Source: Lasiodiplodia sp. COLG20 (Eukaryota; Ascomycota; Dothideomycetes; Botryosphaeriales; Botryosphaeriaceae). Taken from it: a DNA stretch of 64,000 nt. This document shows positions 22,468 through 33,138 of the stretch, in pieces; the stretch's first letter is position 1; every line of letters begins with the position of its first letter. The stretch is taken from assembly GCA_009801085.1 (NCBI GenBank), contig VNWV01000017.1, positions 1-64,000 of the forward strand, in the 5' to 3' direction. The notes beneath the pieces are model-generated. The model was given only the letters and a program-made list of their open reading frames with translations, did no database searches and had not been told where the DNA came from. The position numbers were made by a program, and so were the translations under genes.

Positions 22468-23750
22468 ATGGCTGCAACGCCCAACCTGAGGATCCCAGCT
22501 TCCGATGCGACCGTCCAGGTCAGCATCATCAACCCTGGAGCTAGGATCCGCCTGCCTGTATCCGGCTTCGTGCAACCGGCAATTGAAGGCCATACTCATC
22601 TGGATGCCCCTGCATATTCCTTCCTGATTGAGCATGCACAAGGGAAATTTCTCTTCGACCTATCCATGCGCAAGGACTGGGAGAATCTCGCACCTCCGAT
22701 CGTAAACCAAGCAAAGGACGCAGCCAGCGGTGCACTGGTTGAGGTGGATAAAGATGTGATCGACGTCCTGGAGGAGAATGGAATCAAAGGGTCGGAGATC
22801 AAATCTGTGATTTGGAGGTAATTGAGAAAGAACATCTTGCTGACGGAATAAGCTAATCAAATCGTAGTCACTGGCACTGTGACCACATCGGAAATATGTC
22901 CCGGTTCCCCACCTCGACCAAGGTTGTTGTCGGCGCCGGATTCCTGGAAAAGCTCACTCCAGGGTATCCTGTGAACCCCAACAGCTTGCTTCTCGAATCA
23001 GACTACCAGTATGCCTGAAGCCCACGACAGCGCATCCTCAAACGCAAACTAAGACTGTTCTCCCAGAGGCCGGGAGGTTCAAGAAATTGACTTCTCAACC
23101 CACCCCAACCGCCTTCAACTCGGCCCTTTCAACGCCGTCGACTTCTTCGGCGACGGCAGTTTCTACCTCCTCGATACCCCTGGCGTGAGACCCCTTTTCC
23201 CCCAAACATTTGGCTTCAGTTTCATATACCAACGCGCCACGCCCAGCACGCCATCGGCCACATCTGCGGGCTCGCCCGCACGACTTCCAACAGCTTCATC
23301 TTGACAGGCGGCGACATAGCGCACCACGGCGGCGAATTCCGGCCCTCGCCATTCCTCCCGCTGCCCGACCAGGTCGCCCCGTCGCCCTTCTCCAGCCCGC
23401 CCTTCCAGGTCGGGACCTTCTGCCCCGGCGCACTGATCGAAGCGAAGATACACCCGCGGCAAACGGCAGGTCGAACGAAGCCATTCTACAAGTTGGCGCC
23501 GACGGGCATGCCGGACCACGACCTGGCGACGGCGCAGAAGTCGGCGGAGCAGCTGGGAGAGTTTGATGGCGATGACGATGTGTTTGTGGTTATTGCGCAT
23601 GATGCGAAGTTGAAGGACGTTGTGGATTTCTTTCCGAAGAGGGCGAATGCGTGGAGGGAGAAGGGGTGGAAGGGTGTGGGGCTGTGGAAGTTCTTGGAGG
23701 ATTTTGCGGGGGCGGTGAAGTCTGAGGCTGACGCGTGCCAGAAGTTGTAG
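22468..23750 (+). CDS. Metallo-beta-lactamase superfamily hydrolase (lactonase-like), 370 aa
   Basis: Exons 22468-22817, 22868-23008, 23067-23184 and 23247-23750 give 1113 nt. The zinc-binding motif Ser-His-Trp-His-Cys-Asp-His-Ile-Gly-Asn begins exactly at the first splice junction. It is followed by Leu-Asp-Thr-Pro-Gly-His-Ala-Ile-Gly-His (third metal-binding His) and a late Ala-His-Asp. This is the arrangement of N-acyl-homoserine-lactonase-like and related fungal hydrolases. No signal peptide, so cytosolic. Such enzymes open lactone or lactam rings; some fungal homologues sit in xenobiotic-detoxification clusters with a Zn2Cys6 regulator and MFS exporter, as here. Confidence 0.9.
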
Positions 23751-23941
23751 CTGTGCAGGTTACTGGTTTTGCCTCGTGGTTCGATATCTCCTCTCCTCTA
23801 TTTTCTTTGAGATCGGGAAAACAGATGAAAACCATCGACCGGCTGTTCAAACAACATAGGAAACTCAACTCATATTTAACCTTCTTCCCGACATATGGTA
23901 TATTCCTCTCTTCCCTGCCCCTTCCAAAAAAATAAAATGTA

Positions 23942-25347
23942 TCAGAGCACAACACACCTCCCCCTAACCTCCCCCACAATCTTCAGCACGCCATCCATCT
24001 CCTCGCGCATGCTCGCGATCGTATGCTTCAGAATCCCACGTATAGTCAGAAGCGGGAACTTCTCCTCGACCAGCCGCACCGCCTGGCTCAGCCGCGCCAC
24101 CTCGAACTCCAGCGTGCCGACCAGGCTCCACAGGCGCAAGCCGGGCGACAGCGAGGTCGCCGCCAGCGCGAAGCCGCCGATACGCTCGGGGAGCTTGGCG
24201 AAGGCGTCGAGGATGGGGGTGGGTGATGGTGCGGCGGGGGCAGGGGCAGGTGCGGTTGTTGTTGTGGATGTGGAGGAGGCGGAAGAAGAGCCGGCGGTAG
24301 TGTTGTTGGTGGATGGGGGATTATTTGAGGCGGAGGAAGGACCGGCGGCGGGGGACTCGGGGGGGTAGGCGCCGGCGGAGAAGACGAGGTTCGGCGGCGC
24401 CAGGTCGGTCCAGGTGATGCGGCTGATGGCTACGCAGCACGAGCAGGCCGGGTTCTCAGCGGCGGTGAAGAGGCTGCGCGGCCTGCCCTCGGCCAGCGCG
24501 GCGTCGACGAGGGCGAGCAGCTGCTTGTACAGGTCGAGCATCAGCATGACGGGCGCGCACAGCAGCAGGCACGACGTGTCGACCGACAGCGTCTTGAGCA
24601 GCTTCTCGCGGTGCCGGAAGCGCGAGCCTTGGGTGTTGAGGTACACGGCGATGTCGGCGACCTGGTGCGTGTCGGAGAAGAAGGGCTCGAGGATCTCGGA
24701 GAAAGGGACGGTGAGCGTTTTGCCGGATTGGAGGGCGGTGGTGGCGTCGGCGAGGGAGGCTCGGTGGTTTAAGAGGCGGGATTGCAGGCGGGTGAGATGC
24801 TCGAGCATTTCGTATACCACATGTTCTCGAGGTGCTGGCTCTGTTGGGTTGGTCGGTTCGTCCAGGTTTGTCGAGTCGGTAGGGCCATCGGTCAATAGGA
24901 AAAAGGCGCTGAAATCAAAGTCGGGAACGTGAGTTGGGTCATTTAGGGATGCTTCAACTGGAGGTAGTGTCAGCTTGCGGAGGAGAGTTGATATGGAAGT
25001 TGTCACTGACTCTGCGGATGAATCGAGATGTCTATTGTCTCAAGATCATCGAATAAATTATTTGGGAGGCCGTCTACGCTGCTGTGCGAAGCTATGGACG
25101 CATCGGCAGTAGATTTGGAGCCGTCGGAAGGTTTTTGCGAAGCTTCGGCGGGTTGTTGTTTGGTTGCTTTGGTTGGCCGACCTGATTTTCCGGCAGGGCT
25201 GAAGACGCAAGCTGCACTGTCGCGCAGGCATCGATCACAAGGACTGCGCCCTCCCGTGCACCGCAACTTTTTGCCATGGCACCGGTCACAGGCCTGGCGC
25301 ACCGCAGATGAAGGCACGTGACGAGATGGGCCTCTAGACGAAGACAT
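23942..25347 (-). CDS. Zn2Cys6 transcription factor, AflR-like, 450 aa
   Basis: Exons 25011-25347 and 23942-24957 are joined by a 53-nt intron (GTCAGT to CTCCAG). The start is the ATG at 25345-25347; the frame upstream begins only with TTG. The binuclear cluster near residues 20-47 is Cys-Asp-Arg-Cys-His-Gly-Lys-Lys-Leu-Arg-Cys...Cys-Asp-Arg-Cys...Cys, spaced 2-6-5-2-6. A basic Lys/Arg linker (Gly-Arg-Pro-Thr-Lys-Ala-Thr-Lys) follows. The remaining ~330 residues include a hydrophobic helix block (Cys-Ala-Pro-Val-Met-Leu-Met-Leu-Asp-Leu-Tyr-Lys-Gln-Leu) resembling the AflR regulatory region of secondary-metabolism regulators, and a Ser/Thr/Ala-rich low-complexity tract. It converges with the metallo-hydrolase and lies head-to-tail behind the exporter gene. 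Confidence 0.9.
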
Positions 25348-25916
25348 CACGCAAAGCAGTGGCAAGGGGCGCGTCGGCGGCAGGTGCAACGAGGGGAGGC
25401 GCGTCTGTTGGATAGCGCCGCAATGTAACGATGGATCTGTGGTACTTCAAAGTTGATTTTAGTATTGACTTGGCACTGAGTCAGGGGTGTTTGAGGTAGA
25501 GGTTTGGTAGTTCTGAGAGTGTTGCCTGAGCAAAGGTGTCAGCTCTCGCCGCTGACGCCGAAGTTTCCCGCCGGCCGGCCCCCACGCCAATCCTCCCCGG
25601 CATTTCTTCGTGCGCCACAACCCGTCCACGATTTGACACGCAGTGACAATGTACGGTGCAAACATTGATCTACTTTCGTGTGTGTCCCCAAATTGACTTG
25701 GTGTCAGTGTTCAGTGCCTCCCCTGGATGTCTTTTGCTTCCTGAGGAAAATGATTATGATGGCAAAATTCACCACTCCCCGCACACTTTGTTGACTTTAT
25801 CGATCAAAAAGATTGTCTGATATTGATTAAGATAGTAATAACATTACAATGTAGTACATCGAAAATGCAGTAAAAAAAAAAACCATTAACCAGCCAAACT
25901 TCACGCGTATCCTCCT
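25348..25916. promoter_or_regulatory. Upstream region of the Zn2Cys6 regulator
   Basis: 569 bp between the regulator's ATG and the 3' end of the MFS exporter, both on the minus strand; it should contain the regulator's promoter. It includes GCCGGCCGGC near 25571 and an AT-rich part from 25790. No gene seen. Confidence 0.5.
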
Positions 25917-27682
25917 CTATTCGACCATTTCAGTTGTTGGTTTAGCTCCATGCTTGCCCGACGCCCGTCTCCTCTTTCCAAAAATCAACGCCAACACAGC
26001 GCAAATAAATGACAGCCCAGCAAAGCCAGCCACAGCCGCAAACTCCATCCTGTAAACCTGGGAATACTCCGCTCGAACCATCATTGCCTGCTCCTTTTCC
26101 AGCGTTGCTAATGCCTGAGTCGGCTGTTTCAACACCGCCTGCACCACATCAGCCGGGAGTATTTGCCTCAGCCTGCGCGGTAGCTCCTCGTTCGCAATGG
26201 CAGAGGTCACTGCCAGCGCAACCGGGCCTCCCATTGTCCGCGTCATGTTCAACGCCCCCATCGTGACAGCGCCATCTTTCACCTCATCTTCCAGTTGAAC
26301 TCTGGACGCCACCATGAGCGTCGGGATCCCAAACCCAAAGCCAATTCCAATCAGGACTTCGTATCCGTAAACTCTTGCATCAAAGCCTGTGTCGCTACTG
26401 AAGCCCAGAGTGCATAAGAGCCCTCCACCAAGGACCTGCAGTGCACTTGTGGTCGCGAGGATTGGAAGCACGAGGCGAGTGCTCTTGCTGTAGATCAGCC
26501 CAGCTATTGCGGAGGAAAATGACGAAACAAGCAGCAAAGCGAGCAGCTTCACACCTGCAGCCGTTGCCGAGAGACTGTACAAGAGCTGTGACCGGCGCGG
26601 CAGGTTGATAATGACGGTGTAGAAGACGGCGCCGAGGAAGAATGCGGACCTGTAAAACCAAAGCGGTCAGCGGCTGGAGACAAGCCCAAGGGAGCAACAC
26701 CCACAGAAAAATCAACACAATCACCGGATTGCGCAGCAACCTGAACGGAAACAGCGGCTCGACCCTCGTCTTCCCCTCCCGCCGATCCAACTTCCACTCC
26801 CACCCAAAGAACAGCAGGATAGTCACACCCGCAGCTACCAACACGCCAACGATAACACCACTACCCCACGCATACGTCGACCCCCCCGTCTCCAGCCCAT
26901 AAACCAGCATCACCGCGCCCCCCACCGAAAACACCGCACCCACATAATCCACCCTCACCAGATCCGCCAGCACAATAGGCGTCCTCGGCCCGGGCAACGC
27001 CGCACCCACCAACCCCGCCGCCACCACCGCGACCGGCACATTCAGCAAGAAAATCCACTTCCACGCGCCCTCATCCCCCAACTTCCCTCCCAACAACGGC
27101 CCCACCACATTCGCAATCGCGAACGTCATGCCCGTCACCCCCGAGTAGACCCCCATCCAGCGCATCGGACACACCGCCATAACCGTCACGAACGCCAGAC
27201 TGAATATCACCGAGCCCCCCACGCCCTGCAGCGCGCGGAAGACGATCAGCTGGTCCATGGTGCGCGCGGCGCTACACAGGCCGGAGAAGAGGGCGAAGAG
27301 GGCGAGGCCGGCGAGCAGCGTGTTGCGCGGGGAGAAGATGTCGGAGAGCTTGGAGAAGACGAGGAGGAAGCCCGAGTAGGTGACGAGGTAGGTCGTGACG
27401 ATCCAGGTGGAGCGCGCGGCGTCGGAGAAGTGCGTGGAGATGGTGGTGAGGCTGGTGGCGATGATGGTGGTTTCGAGGGCGGAGCAGAAGAGGCCGAGGC
27501 AGAGGCTGTGTGTGGTCAGTGGGGGAGGGTGGATGGGCGGAGGAGAAGGGGGCTTACCCTAGCATTGATACGTGCAGTCGCCATCCGCGGAGGGCGTTGG
27601 GCGGGTCGCGAAGCTTGTGGGTTTGGTCTTGGACGGTGGGTGCTGTGCTGGCGTCCTTAATGGGCGCCTTTTCGCTGTCCAT
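25917..27682 (-). CDS. MFS drug/metabolite exporter, DHA2-type (14 TM), 552 aa
   Basis: Exons 27558-27682, 26705-27505 and 25917-26649 sum to 1659 nt. The second intron uses a GTGGGT donor that keeps Phe-Leu-Ser-Ala-Phe-Phe-Leu-Gly in frame. After a ~35-residue cytosolic N-terminus comes Leu-Phe-Cys-Ser-Ala-Leu-Glu-Thr-Thr-Ile-Ile (motif D1). Arg-Ala-Leu-Gln-Gly-Val-Gly-Gly (motif B) and Gly-Pro-Leu-Leu-Gly-Gly (motif C, antiporter signature) follow. These mark a proton-antiporting multidrug or toxin-efflux carrier of the fungal Aba/Tri12-like group. Its position beside the regulator and hydrolase suggests shared control. Very GC-rich with strong C/G third positions. Confidence 0.9.
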
Positions 27683-28268
27683 CTTTGCCAGGGATGGAGT
27701 ATGTTAAGAGAGGTTTGTAAATGTAGGAAGCTGTACAAGTACAGTCCACGGCTGAGAGAAACAAAGTGGAGATGAATGCAGTTCCAGTGGGGCGGAAATA
27801 ACTGAGCTGCTGAATACGAAGACCAAGTAAGGAACACCGCGTTGATATTTGTAGTCACATACAACATATCCAACCCCTACTGCAGAAACAGAAATATGGT
27901 GTGACGTTTGCAGCGTCTTCCCGTTGCGGCGGTTATTTGATTGGTAGAATGCTCAACTCAATGGGCGATCCCGGATGTAACGGTCTGTGGCGCGAATCCT
28001 TCCCGGTGGGTTACTCAAAAACCCGCCGAGCGTGTCGCAGCAACGCCCTCGATCTTGTAAAATTTCCTCCGAGAGATCAAGATTATTTGAAAGTCCTGAA
28101 GACATGTAGTAGTTGCAGCTGCCTGCAAATGGTGGTGTGTAAGTGCTTCGGAGGGTTACAAGCCTGCAACAATGGTCGAGTACCCTCCATGACGACAGCC
28201 CTCATGACACTCAGGATCCGAGGGCATCGAAAATCTCATCCTCCCCGTCTTACCCTCCAGATGACTCT
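27683..28268. promoter_or_regulatory. Upstream region of the MFS exporter
   Basis: 586 bp upstream of the exporter start; the far end is the 3' flank of the Cys-rich ORF. No gene or RNA feature identified. Confidence 0.4.
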
Positions 28269-29948
28269 TCAACGAAGCCTTAGCAGGCGTCTCGGAAGTG
28301 AACTCGAATGACTGTCAGAAGATGACTCGTCTTCAATCAACTGAGTCATCCACTGAAATTCCCAGAGTAGATTGTTGGTAGGGCCCCGGGATTCCGATCC
28401 CTGCTCGCTAAACTGTTCACTACACAAGTAGTCGCATATCCAATTTGGGCATCCCCGTGAAACACTCTTCCGGTCCAGACGGCTCATCCAAGCATCCCAA
28501 ATTGCCTTGTAGGCATATTTGATGCCGTAGATGGTCTCGAGCGCAACACCTTCAAAACCGCATCTCCCAGTGATCCGCATGAGGCGGAAATTCACCTCTC
28601 CGTTCTGCTTTGCCCAGCGAGTGCAGATCATCTTTGGCATGCCGCAGCGATGACACCCTAGGCGAAGGTCGAAGTGGGCAACCTTTTCAACCTGGACCAA
28701 CTTCGCACGCGCCTTCTGCGCCATCTCGTTCGTGCACACGCGTATGTTGTGATCTGACGGCCTTCTCATCACCCTGCAGACCATACAGACGTCTCTGAAA
28801 CGAATGAGCCGGCGTTGAATTCTTTCCAAGTGCAGAAAAGTCGGCTTTATGTCGCGGATAGTCTCTATGTCGCTCTTCAAGCGATCATACTCCAAACACA
28901 CCCCGGAAACCCTCATGGTTCGCTCTGTGTAACCGTCGTCCTGCCCTCTCCGGCGTGCAGTACACCTGCTGTCCCGTACGCGCCGTTCGGTATCACGGTT
29001 CTCCGAGAGCAGTTCCTCGAGCAAGTTCAGTCGCTGCTCTTTGACCAGGAGCTCGGCATCCATGGCGTCGATCATCAATCCGATGGACTCGTCACCGCAA
29101 CGTGGTGGCAACACTCCCGCCGTTTCCTGCTTCTTCCCGAGCGGGCGGAGCTCGGATCGATATTCGTGATCGGCGAGCAGATACGCGTGCGAACCGGATA
29201 GGTGGTCGAGCGCTCTAAGGATTTGCGGAATAGAAAGCGGGGGGGACCCGCCTGTAAACGTTTGCTGTGCCATCCACGCCTGCATCGCGGCAGGGTCGCG
29301 AGTCGTCACCCACTCCGCTTTGAACGGGAGGAGGACGTCAACCAGCAGGCCATCCTCGAAGCTGAGCAGCGCCGCAACTGCTCGCCGCGCCACCTCGATG
29401 TTCTCGCAGTCTGCCACCGTTCCGTCTCGCGCGGTCAGCCGGGGCGAGTTGCTCCGGCAGCGCTGGCTCAGAAAGCTGCAGGCTTTGCACGGCGAGCCAT
29501 CTGCAGGGGTTGGGTCCTCCTCAGGTCTTGCCTGCACGCTCATCTTCTCCAATAGCAGCAGAATTTGCCGCGCTATCAGAGCTTCCGGCCAGTTCTGGCA
29601 TTGCTCCATTTCGTGGGTGTCGGCGGCAGCGTAGTCGCGATAGGCGGTGCAGAGCTCGCAGCCAGCGCCTCGCCAGAAGTTGAAGGCGAGCCGGAGCCGT
29701 TTTCGCATAGGCTGGTCCTCAGACAGGAAGAATCCGGTCTCGTACTCTTTTTCCCACAAGAGCTTTGCATCGTGATATCGGCGAGTGACGGCTCGTCGCC
29801 TTAGTGATTGCGGAGGTGGAATGACATTGATGCGTGGTTGCGGAGGGGCCACAGAGTCATTGCCCGGCGCAGGCTGCTCTTCTTTGGCAGATTCTGCTTT
29901 TCTTTTGCGTGTGAGAGGCGGCATAGGTGGCGTCGAGGGGATTCGCAT
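28269..29948 (-). CDS. Unrecognised Cys-rich protein, 559 aa
   Basis: One long frame from ATG 29946-29948 to TGA 28269-28271; the frame continues upstream only from a non-AUG codon. The N-terminus is basic (Arg-Lys-Arg-Lys) and disordered. Cys pairs and clusters follow: a Cys-Glu-Leu-Cys, a Cys-Lys-Ala-Cys near residue 160, Cys-Met-Val-Cys with a following His and Cys near 400, and Cys-His-Arg-Cys-Gly with Cys-x5-Trp at about 440. The spacing suggests several zinc-binding knuckles separated by helices. The C-terminal pattern reminds me of Cys/His-rich regions that accompany RecQ-like helicase genes and repeats in fungal subtelomeres, but I cannot confirm that. Two inverted-repeat elements lie just upstream. 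The length of the frame argues for a real, recently active gene. Confidence 0.6.
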   Translation of the reverse strand: MRIPSTPPMPPLTRKRKAESAKEEQPAPGNDSVAPPQPRINVIPPPQSLRRRAVTRRYHDAKLLWEKEYETGFFLSEDQPMRKRLRLAFNFWRGAGCELCTAYRDYAAADTHEMEQCQNWPEALIARQILLLLEKMSVQARPEEDPTPADGSPCKACSFLSQRCRSNSPRLTARDGTVADCENIEVARRAVAALLSFEDGLLVDVLLPFKAEWVTTRDPAAMQAWMAQQTFTGGSPPLSIPQILRALDHLSGSHAYLLADHEYRSELRPLGKKQETAGVLPPRCGDESIGLMIDAMDAELLVKEQRLNLLEELLSENRDTERRVRDSRCTARRRGQDDGYTERTMRVSGVCLEYDRLKSDIETIRDIKPTFLHLERIQRRLIRFRDVCMVCRVMRRPSDHNIRVCTNEMAQKARAKLVQVEKVAHFDLRLGCHRCGMPKMICTRWAKQNGEVNFRLMRITGRCGFEGVALETIYGIKYAYKAIWDAWMSRLDRKSVSRGCPNWICDYLCSEQFSEQGSESRGPTNNLLWEFQWMTQLIEDESSSDSHSSSLPRRLLRLR

Positions 29949-30074
29949 AAAGCTTGGCTTTACGACCGAGTACGTACTTTGACAGCCGCAAGGAAACTTC
30001 AAGTACCTGCGAAGTATTCTCGGAAAAGGAATAACTTGACCCCCGGACTGCCTCTGCTGGGCTCACTGATACCG

Positions 30075-30296
30075 TGTAATCTCGTGAAACTCGCCATCTT
30101 GGCGATAGGGATCACCCCTGCAATATTGGGCGGTGTGTGTTTCTGCCATCAATGAAACAGCACAGCTACGTGTATTGCAAGTACTTTACAAGAACTACAC
30201 CAAACTCTGGCAAATTGATTGGCGGCAGAAGCATACACCGCCCAATATTGCAAGGGTGATCCCTATCGCTAAGATGGCGAGTTTCCCGAGATCATA
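30075..30296. mobile_element. Fold-back inverted-repeat element, ~220 bp
   Basis: Arms of ~70 bp (30079-30147 and 30224-30292) are nearly perfect reverse complements, containing GGCGATAGGGATCACCC and CAATATTGGGCGGTGT. They surround ~75 bp of unique sequence. The pairing weakens outside ATCTCG. No open frame, so a non-autonomous or fold-back element. No clear target-site duplication. Confidence 0.75.
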
Positions 30297-30449
30297 CGGC
30301 ACGCTGGGTGTAAGTAAAGTCTCTGTTGCTTAAAATGGCGAGCTGAGAGTACCTGAGACGATCATTGTAGTGGGTGGTCTGCGAGAACAGTCAAGCTGGT
30401 AACTAGCAATTAAAGAGGATAGTAGACTTTAGTCTTTTATTTGTTTTTA

Positions 30450-30755
30450 GGGGCAATTACTAAAAGCGACACCTATTTGCATCAAAAACCCCAGTTGCGA
30501 CACCATGGGCCCAGAAGCGACCCTCCCACTAAAACACACTATCTTTCAAGCGCTGTGGAACTTTAACGAAATTGCATCTTAGTACCCTCTTTGTCTTTAT
30601 AATATTAACCAAGTATACAGACGACGATTATACAAAGAAATAAGTATATACCATGTAAGAATGTCGACTTATATTTTCGAGGTGTCGCTTTTGGGCTGGT
30701 GGTGTCGGAACTGGGGTTTTCGGCACAAATAGGTGTCGCTTTTGGTAATTACCCC
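30450..30755. mobile_element. MULE-like miniature element with 9-bp target duplication
   Basis: Terminal inverted repeats of ~70 bp start GGGGCAATTACTAAAAGCG on the left and, inverted, GGGGTAATTACCAAAAGCG on the right (roughly 85% identical by eye). The 306-bp element is flanked by an exact 9-bp direct repeat, ttgttttta, at 30441-30449 and 30756-30764. Long inverted ends plus a 9-bp duplication fit the Mutator superfamily; hAT elements usually leave 8 bp. Non-coding inside. The intact duplication suggests a fairly recent insertion. Confidence 0.88.
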
Positions 30756-31038
30756 TTGTTTTTACCTCTTGATGTATAGAAATCGAATCGATTTCTTTAC
30801 AGTTGATTGCGCTACGGACTTAAAGATGAGATTTTTATATAGAGAAAACGACAAGGAAAAGTGTACATAATGTATAGACAGTCCATACCAGCTAAGGTTG
30901 CTAGGGATCCTTCAACATTGCGCATTTTCAGAACTCTCGACCCTAAGACTCATCGGTCTTTTCTCCTCCCAATTAGATCGGCACTTACTATGCCATGCTA
31001 GAAATCCAAAGCCAAGTGAATGACGCCCGTCATCACAG

Positions 31039-33138
31039 TCATCCAATCGAGAAATTCCCCATATTTGTACTAGCAATCTTGAGATCGAAGTGATCAATGT
31101 ATGACACCCCAACGCGCTCAAAATAATGGTTCCTTCGGACAATGAGGAGAACCATGGCTGGGTCCTCATTGCTGTTGTATATTGGTGGTGCGCTCTCCAG
31201 ATGCTCGATAAGGACGATGCCGATTATCGTACGATGGCTCGACAAAATAGAGATGTCCGATAGGTTCAACCGGTATGAGCCTTGAGCCCCCTCGTAGTTT
31301 ACGGCAATTTCGCTAGGGCTGTGGTATCGTTCCCAGTACTCCGGTCTGCTGGATTCGTAGAACTTTCTAGGTCGTGAAACCAGTTCAGCCTTCAGAGAAG
31401 GCGGTAGTGAAACCAGCTCAGCCTTTAGAGAAAGCGCTTTAATGTGCAGGATTTTCGCATTGGAGAAATCGTGTTTCGCAGACAACTTGTCCTCAAGTTC
31501 AGTGCCCTCAAGTTTCTTGCCATCCTCCATCTCCACTGCAATACAAAGATCGACGCTGTTTTTCGGCGTCATGTTCCTGGTCTCATAGCTTTTGAACTCT
31601 TTGTAGGTCCATCCTGTCCAAGACCAGCTAGGGAATCCACTGCGCCGGCTTCCTGACCCGGAGGAAATCCAATTTAGACTGTAGTTGATGGCAACTGTCC
31701 ATCGGGTGTACGTGGAAATTTGTATTTCTATCGGCAGGCCCGAAATATGACGCATCAGTGGTATTCTACGCCAATCGTCAGTTGGGATGTAGTCGTCGCC
31801 AAAGTCCTGGTATTTTTGGAGTATTCCCAATATCCCGTGCAATATATCGTCAGAATTTGTCAGATCCAGATGGGAGTAATACAAGATTCTGTCCCAAGTA
31901 CTGACTTGGAGTCCGCATCCCGTGTCAAAGTGGAACTGTGGTTCTACCTGTCCAGAAAAGAGATCCCATCTGATTCTTTCAACTTCCGCCATTTCAAAAT
32001 CTTCGGATGTTATCATCTGATTGCATCGAAAGTAAACTTGCTGGTCGGTGAAGACGAGACGTCGCTTTGACAGCAGTCCTTCTTGGTATGTCCAAGCTCT
32101 TGTAGACCATTTGGATGCATTAATAAGGGCTCTTGGATCTGCAAGTGTAGCTTCAAGCTGACGACCGGCAATTAACACACGAGAAGGATGTCGCAAGTTA
32201 CTGCTGACTCCAGGTAATCCGTATTGGGGCCCATCACCAGCAGCCGCTATGATAGTGACGTATGCACCTCCGTAAATTTTGTGCATGTTTGCGATTTGAC
32301 GGTCCTTGGTAGCTTTCCGATTGCATGGTGGCTTCTGTTCGATACAAAAGCGATCAACCCAGAGGTACTGGATGCCTAATCTTTCTGTGACCAACAATGC
32401 GTCCGCAATGGTAGTCGGGAGATCCTCCGGCAGAGGTATTGGGCCGTCGCTCCATTCGACACCTGTACTGAAAGTTGACAATCCCCAAACGTAGGAAAGA
32501 GCCGTGTAGTTCGTTTTCCCGTCTGGTTGGTTGACAATCGTGCGAGACATGCAATCAATAAATTTCACTCCTTCGACCCTTTCAGGCTCAGCTAAGCAAT
32601 TTCTCCCGTGGTTGCCCTCGCAATCACCGATCCATCCCCTGATCATGCCGAAGTCAACGGAGGATGTGATGTAGTCGCAAGAGAGACCTAGACAATCCCG
32701 TTCGATAGTCTGACGTTCTGCAAGATAACCGACTTTTTCACCATGCATATAACGTGGGCTTAGTGTGTTCCAGAGCATCAAGTCCCAAACTTCCTCTGAA
32801 ACAGCTACAAAACTGATGTAGAAAGACCCACTGTGACAAGGGTTCCAGAGTAACCCTTCAGCGTGCCAGTGAGTACCCTCCTGTCGCACGAGAGTGAGTA
32901 CACAAGAACGTTCTGTATGTGGACGTTTGTTTAGAGATGGGTAAATAAAGTCTAGGGCTCGACAAAGAGAACAATTCTGATCTTCAACGATCTTTTGCCC
33001 ACGTTCAAAAGTCAGAATATTCACATTGCCGACTTGTCGTCGAAATAATTCCTCGAAATCAATTTGTCGGCAGCGTTGGCAGAAGTATGGGTCTGCGTCT
33101 TGGAAAGAGTTCTCAGGAGACGATTTTGGCGATGCCAT
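31039..33138 (-). CDS. HET domain protein, 699 aa
   Basis: A single exon from ATG 33136-33138 (the longer frame opens only at a TTG). The N-terminus has paired cysteines (Phe-Cys-Gln-Arg-Cys and Cys-Ser-Leu-Cys) typical of the large fungal HET subfamily. The HET domain spans about residues 210-370: Tyr-Thr-Ala-Leu-Ser-Tyr-Val-Trp-Gly, then Tyr-Leu-Trp-Val-Asp-Arg-Phe-Cys-Ile, Met-x-x-Ile-Tyr-Gly-Gly-Ala and Trp-Ser-Thr-Arg-Ala-Trp-Thr-Tyr-Gln-Glu-Gly-Leu-Leu-Ser. The downstream Ser-Trp-Ser-Trp-Thr-Gly-Trp is also characteristic. A near-identical five-residue motif (Lys-Ala-Glu-Leu-Val) is repeated near residue 570. Frame intact. Probable role in vegetative incompatibility or regulated cell death. 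Confidence 0.92.
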   Translation of the reverse strand: MASPKSSPENSFQDADPYFCQRCRQIDFEELFRRQVGNVNILTFERGQKIVEDQNCSLCRALDFIYPSLNKRPHTERSCVLTLVRQEGTHWHAEGLLWNPCHSGSFYISFVAVSEEVWDLMLWNTLSPRYMHGEKVGYLAERQTIERDCLGLSCDYITSSVDFGMIRGWIGDCEGNHGRNCLAEPERVEGVKFIDCMSRTIVNQPDGKTNYTALSYVWGLSTFSTGVEWSDGPIPLPEDLPTTIADALLVTERLGIQYLWVDRFCIEQKPPCNRKATKDRQIANMHKIYGGAYVTIIAAAGDGPQYGLPGVSSNLRHPSRVLIAGRQLEATLADPRALINASKWSTRAWTYQEGLLSKRRLVFTDQQVYFRCNQMITSEDFEMAEVERIRWDLFSGQVEPQFHFDTGCGLQVSTWDRILYYSHLDLTNSDDILHGILGILQKYQDFGDDYIPTDDWRRIPLMRHISGLPIEIQISTYTRWTVAINYSLNWISSGSGSRRSGFPSWSWTGWTYKEFKSYETRNMTPKNSVDLCIAVEMEDGKKLEGTELEDKLSAKHDFSNAKILHIKALSLKAELVSLPPSLKAELVSRPRKFYESSRPEYWERYHSPSEIAVNYEGAQGSYRLNLSDISILSSHRTIIGIVLIEHLESAPPIYNSNEDPAMVLLIVRRNHYFERVGVSYIDHFDLKIASTNMGNFSIG

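Noticed and set aside
24023..24932. Plus-strand frames inside the Zn2Cys6 gene
   Set aside because: Shadows of the regulator's GC-rich second exon.
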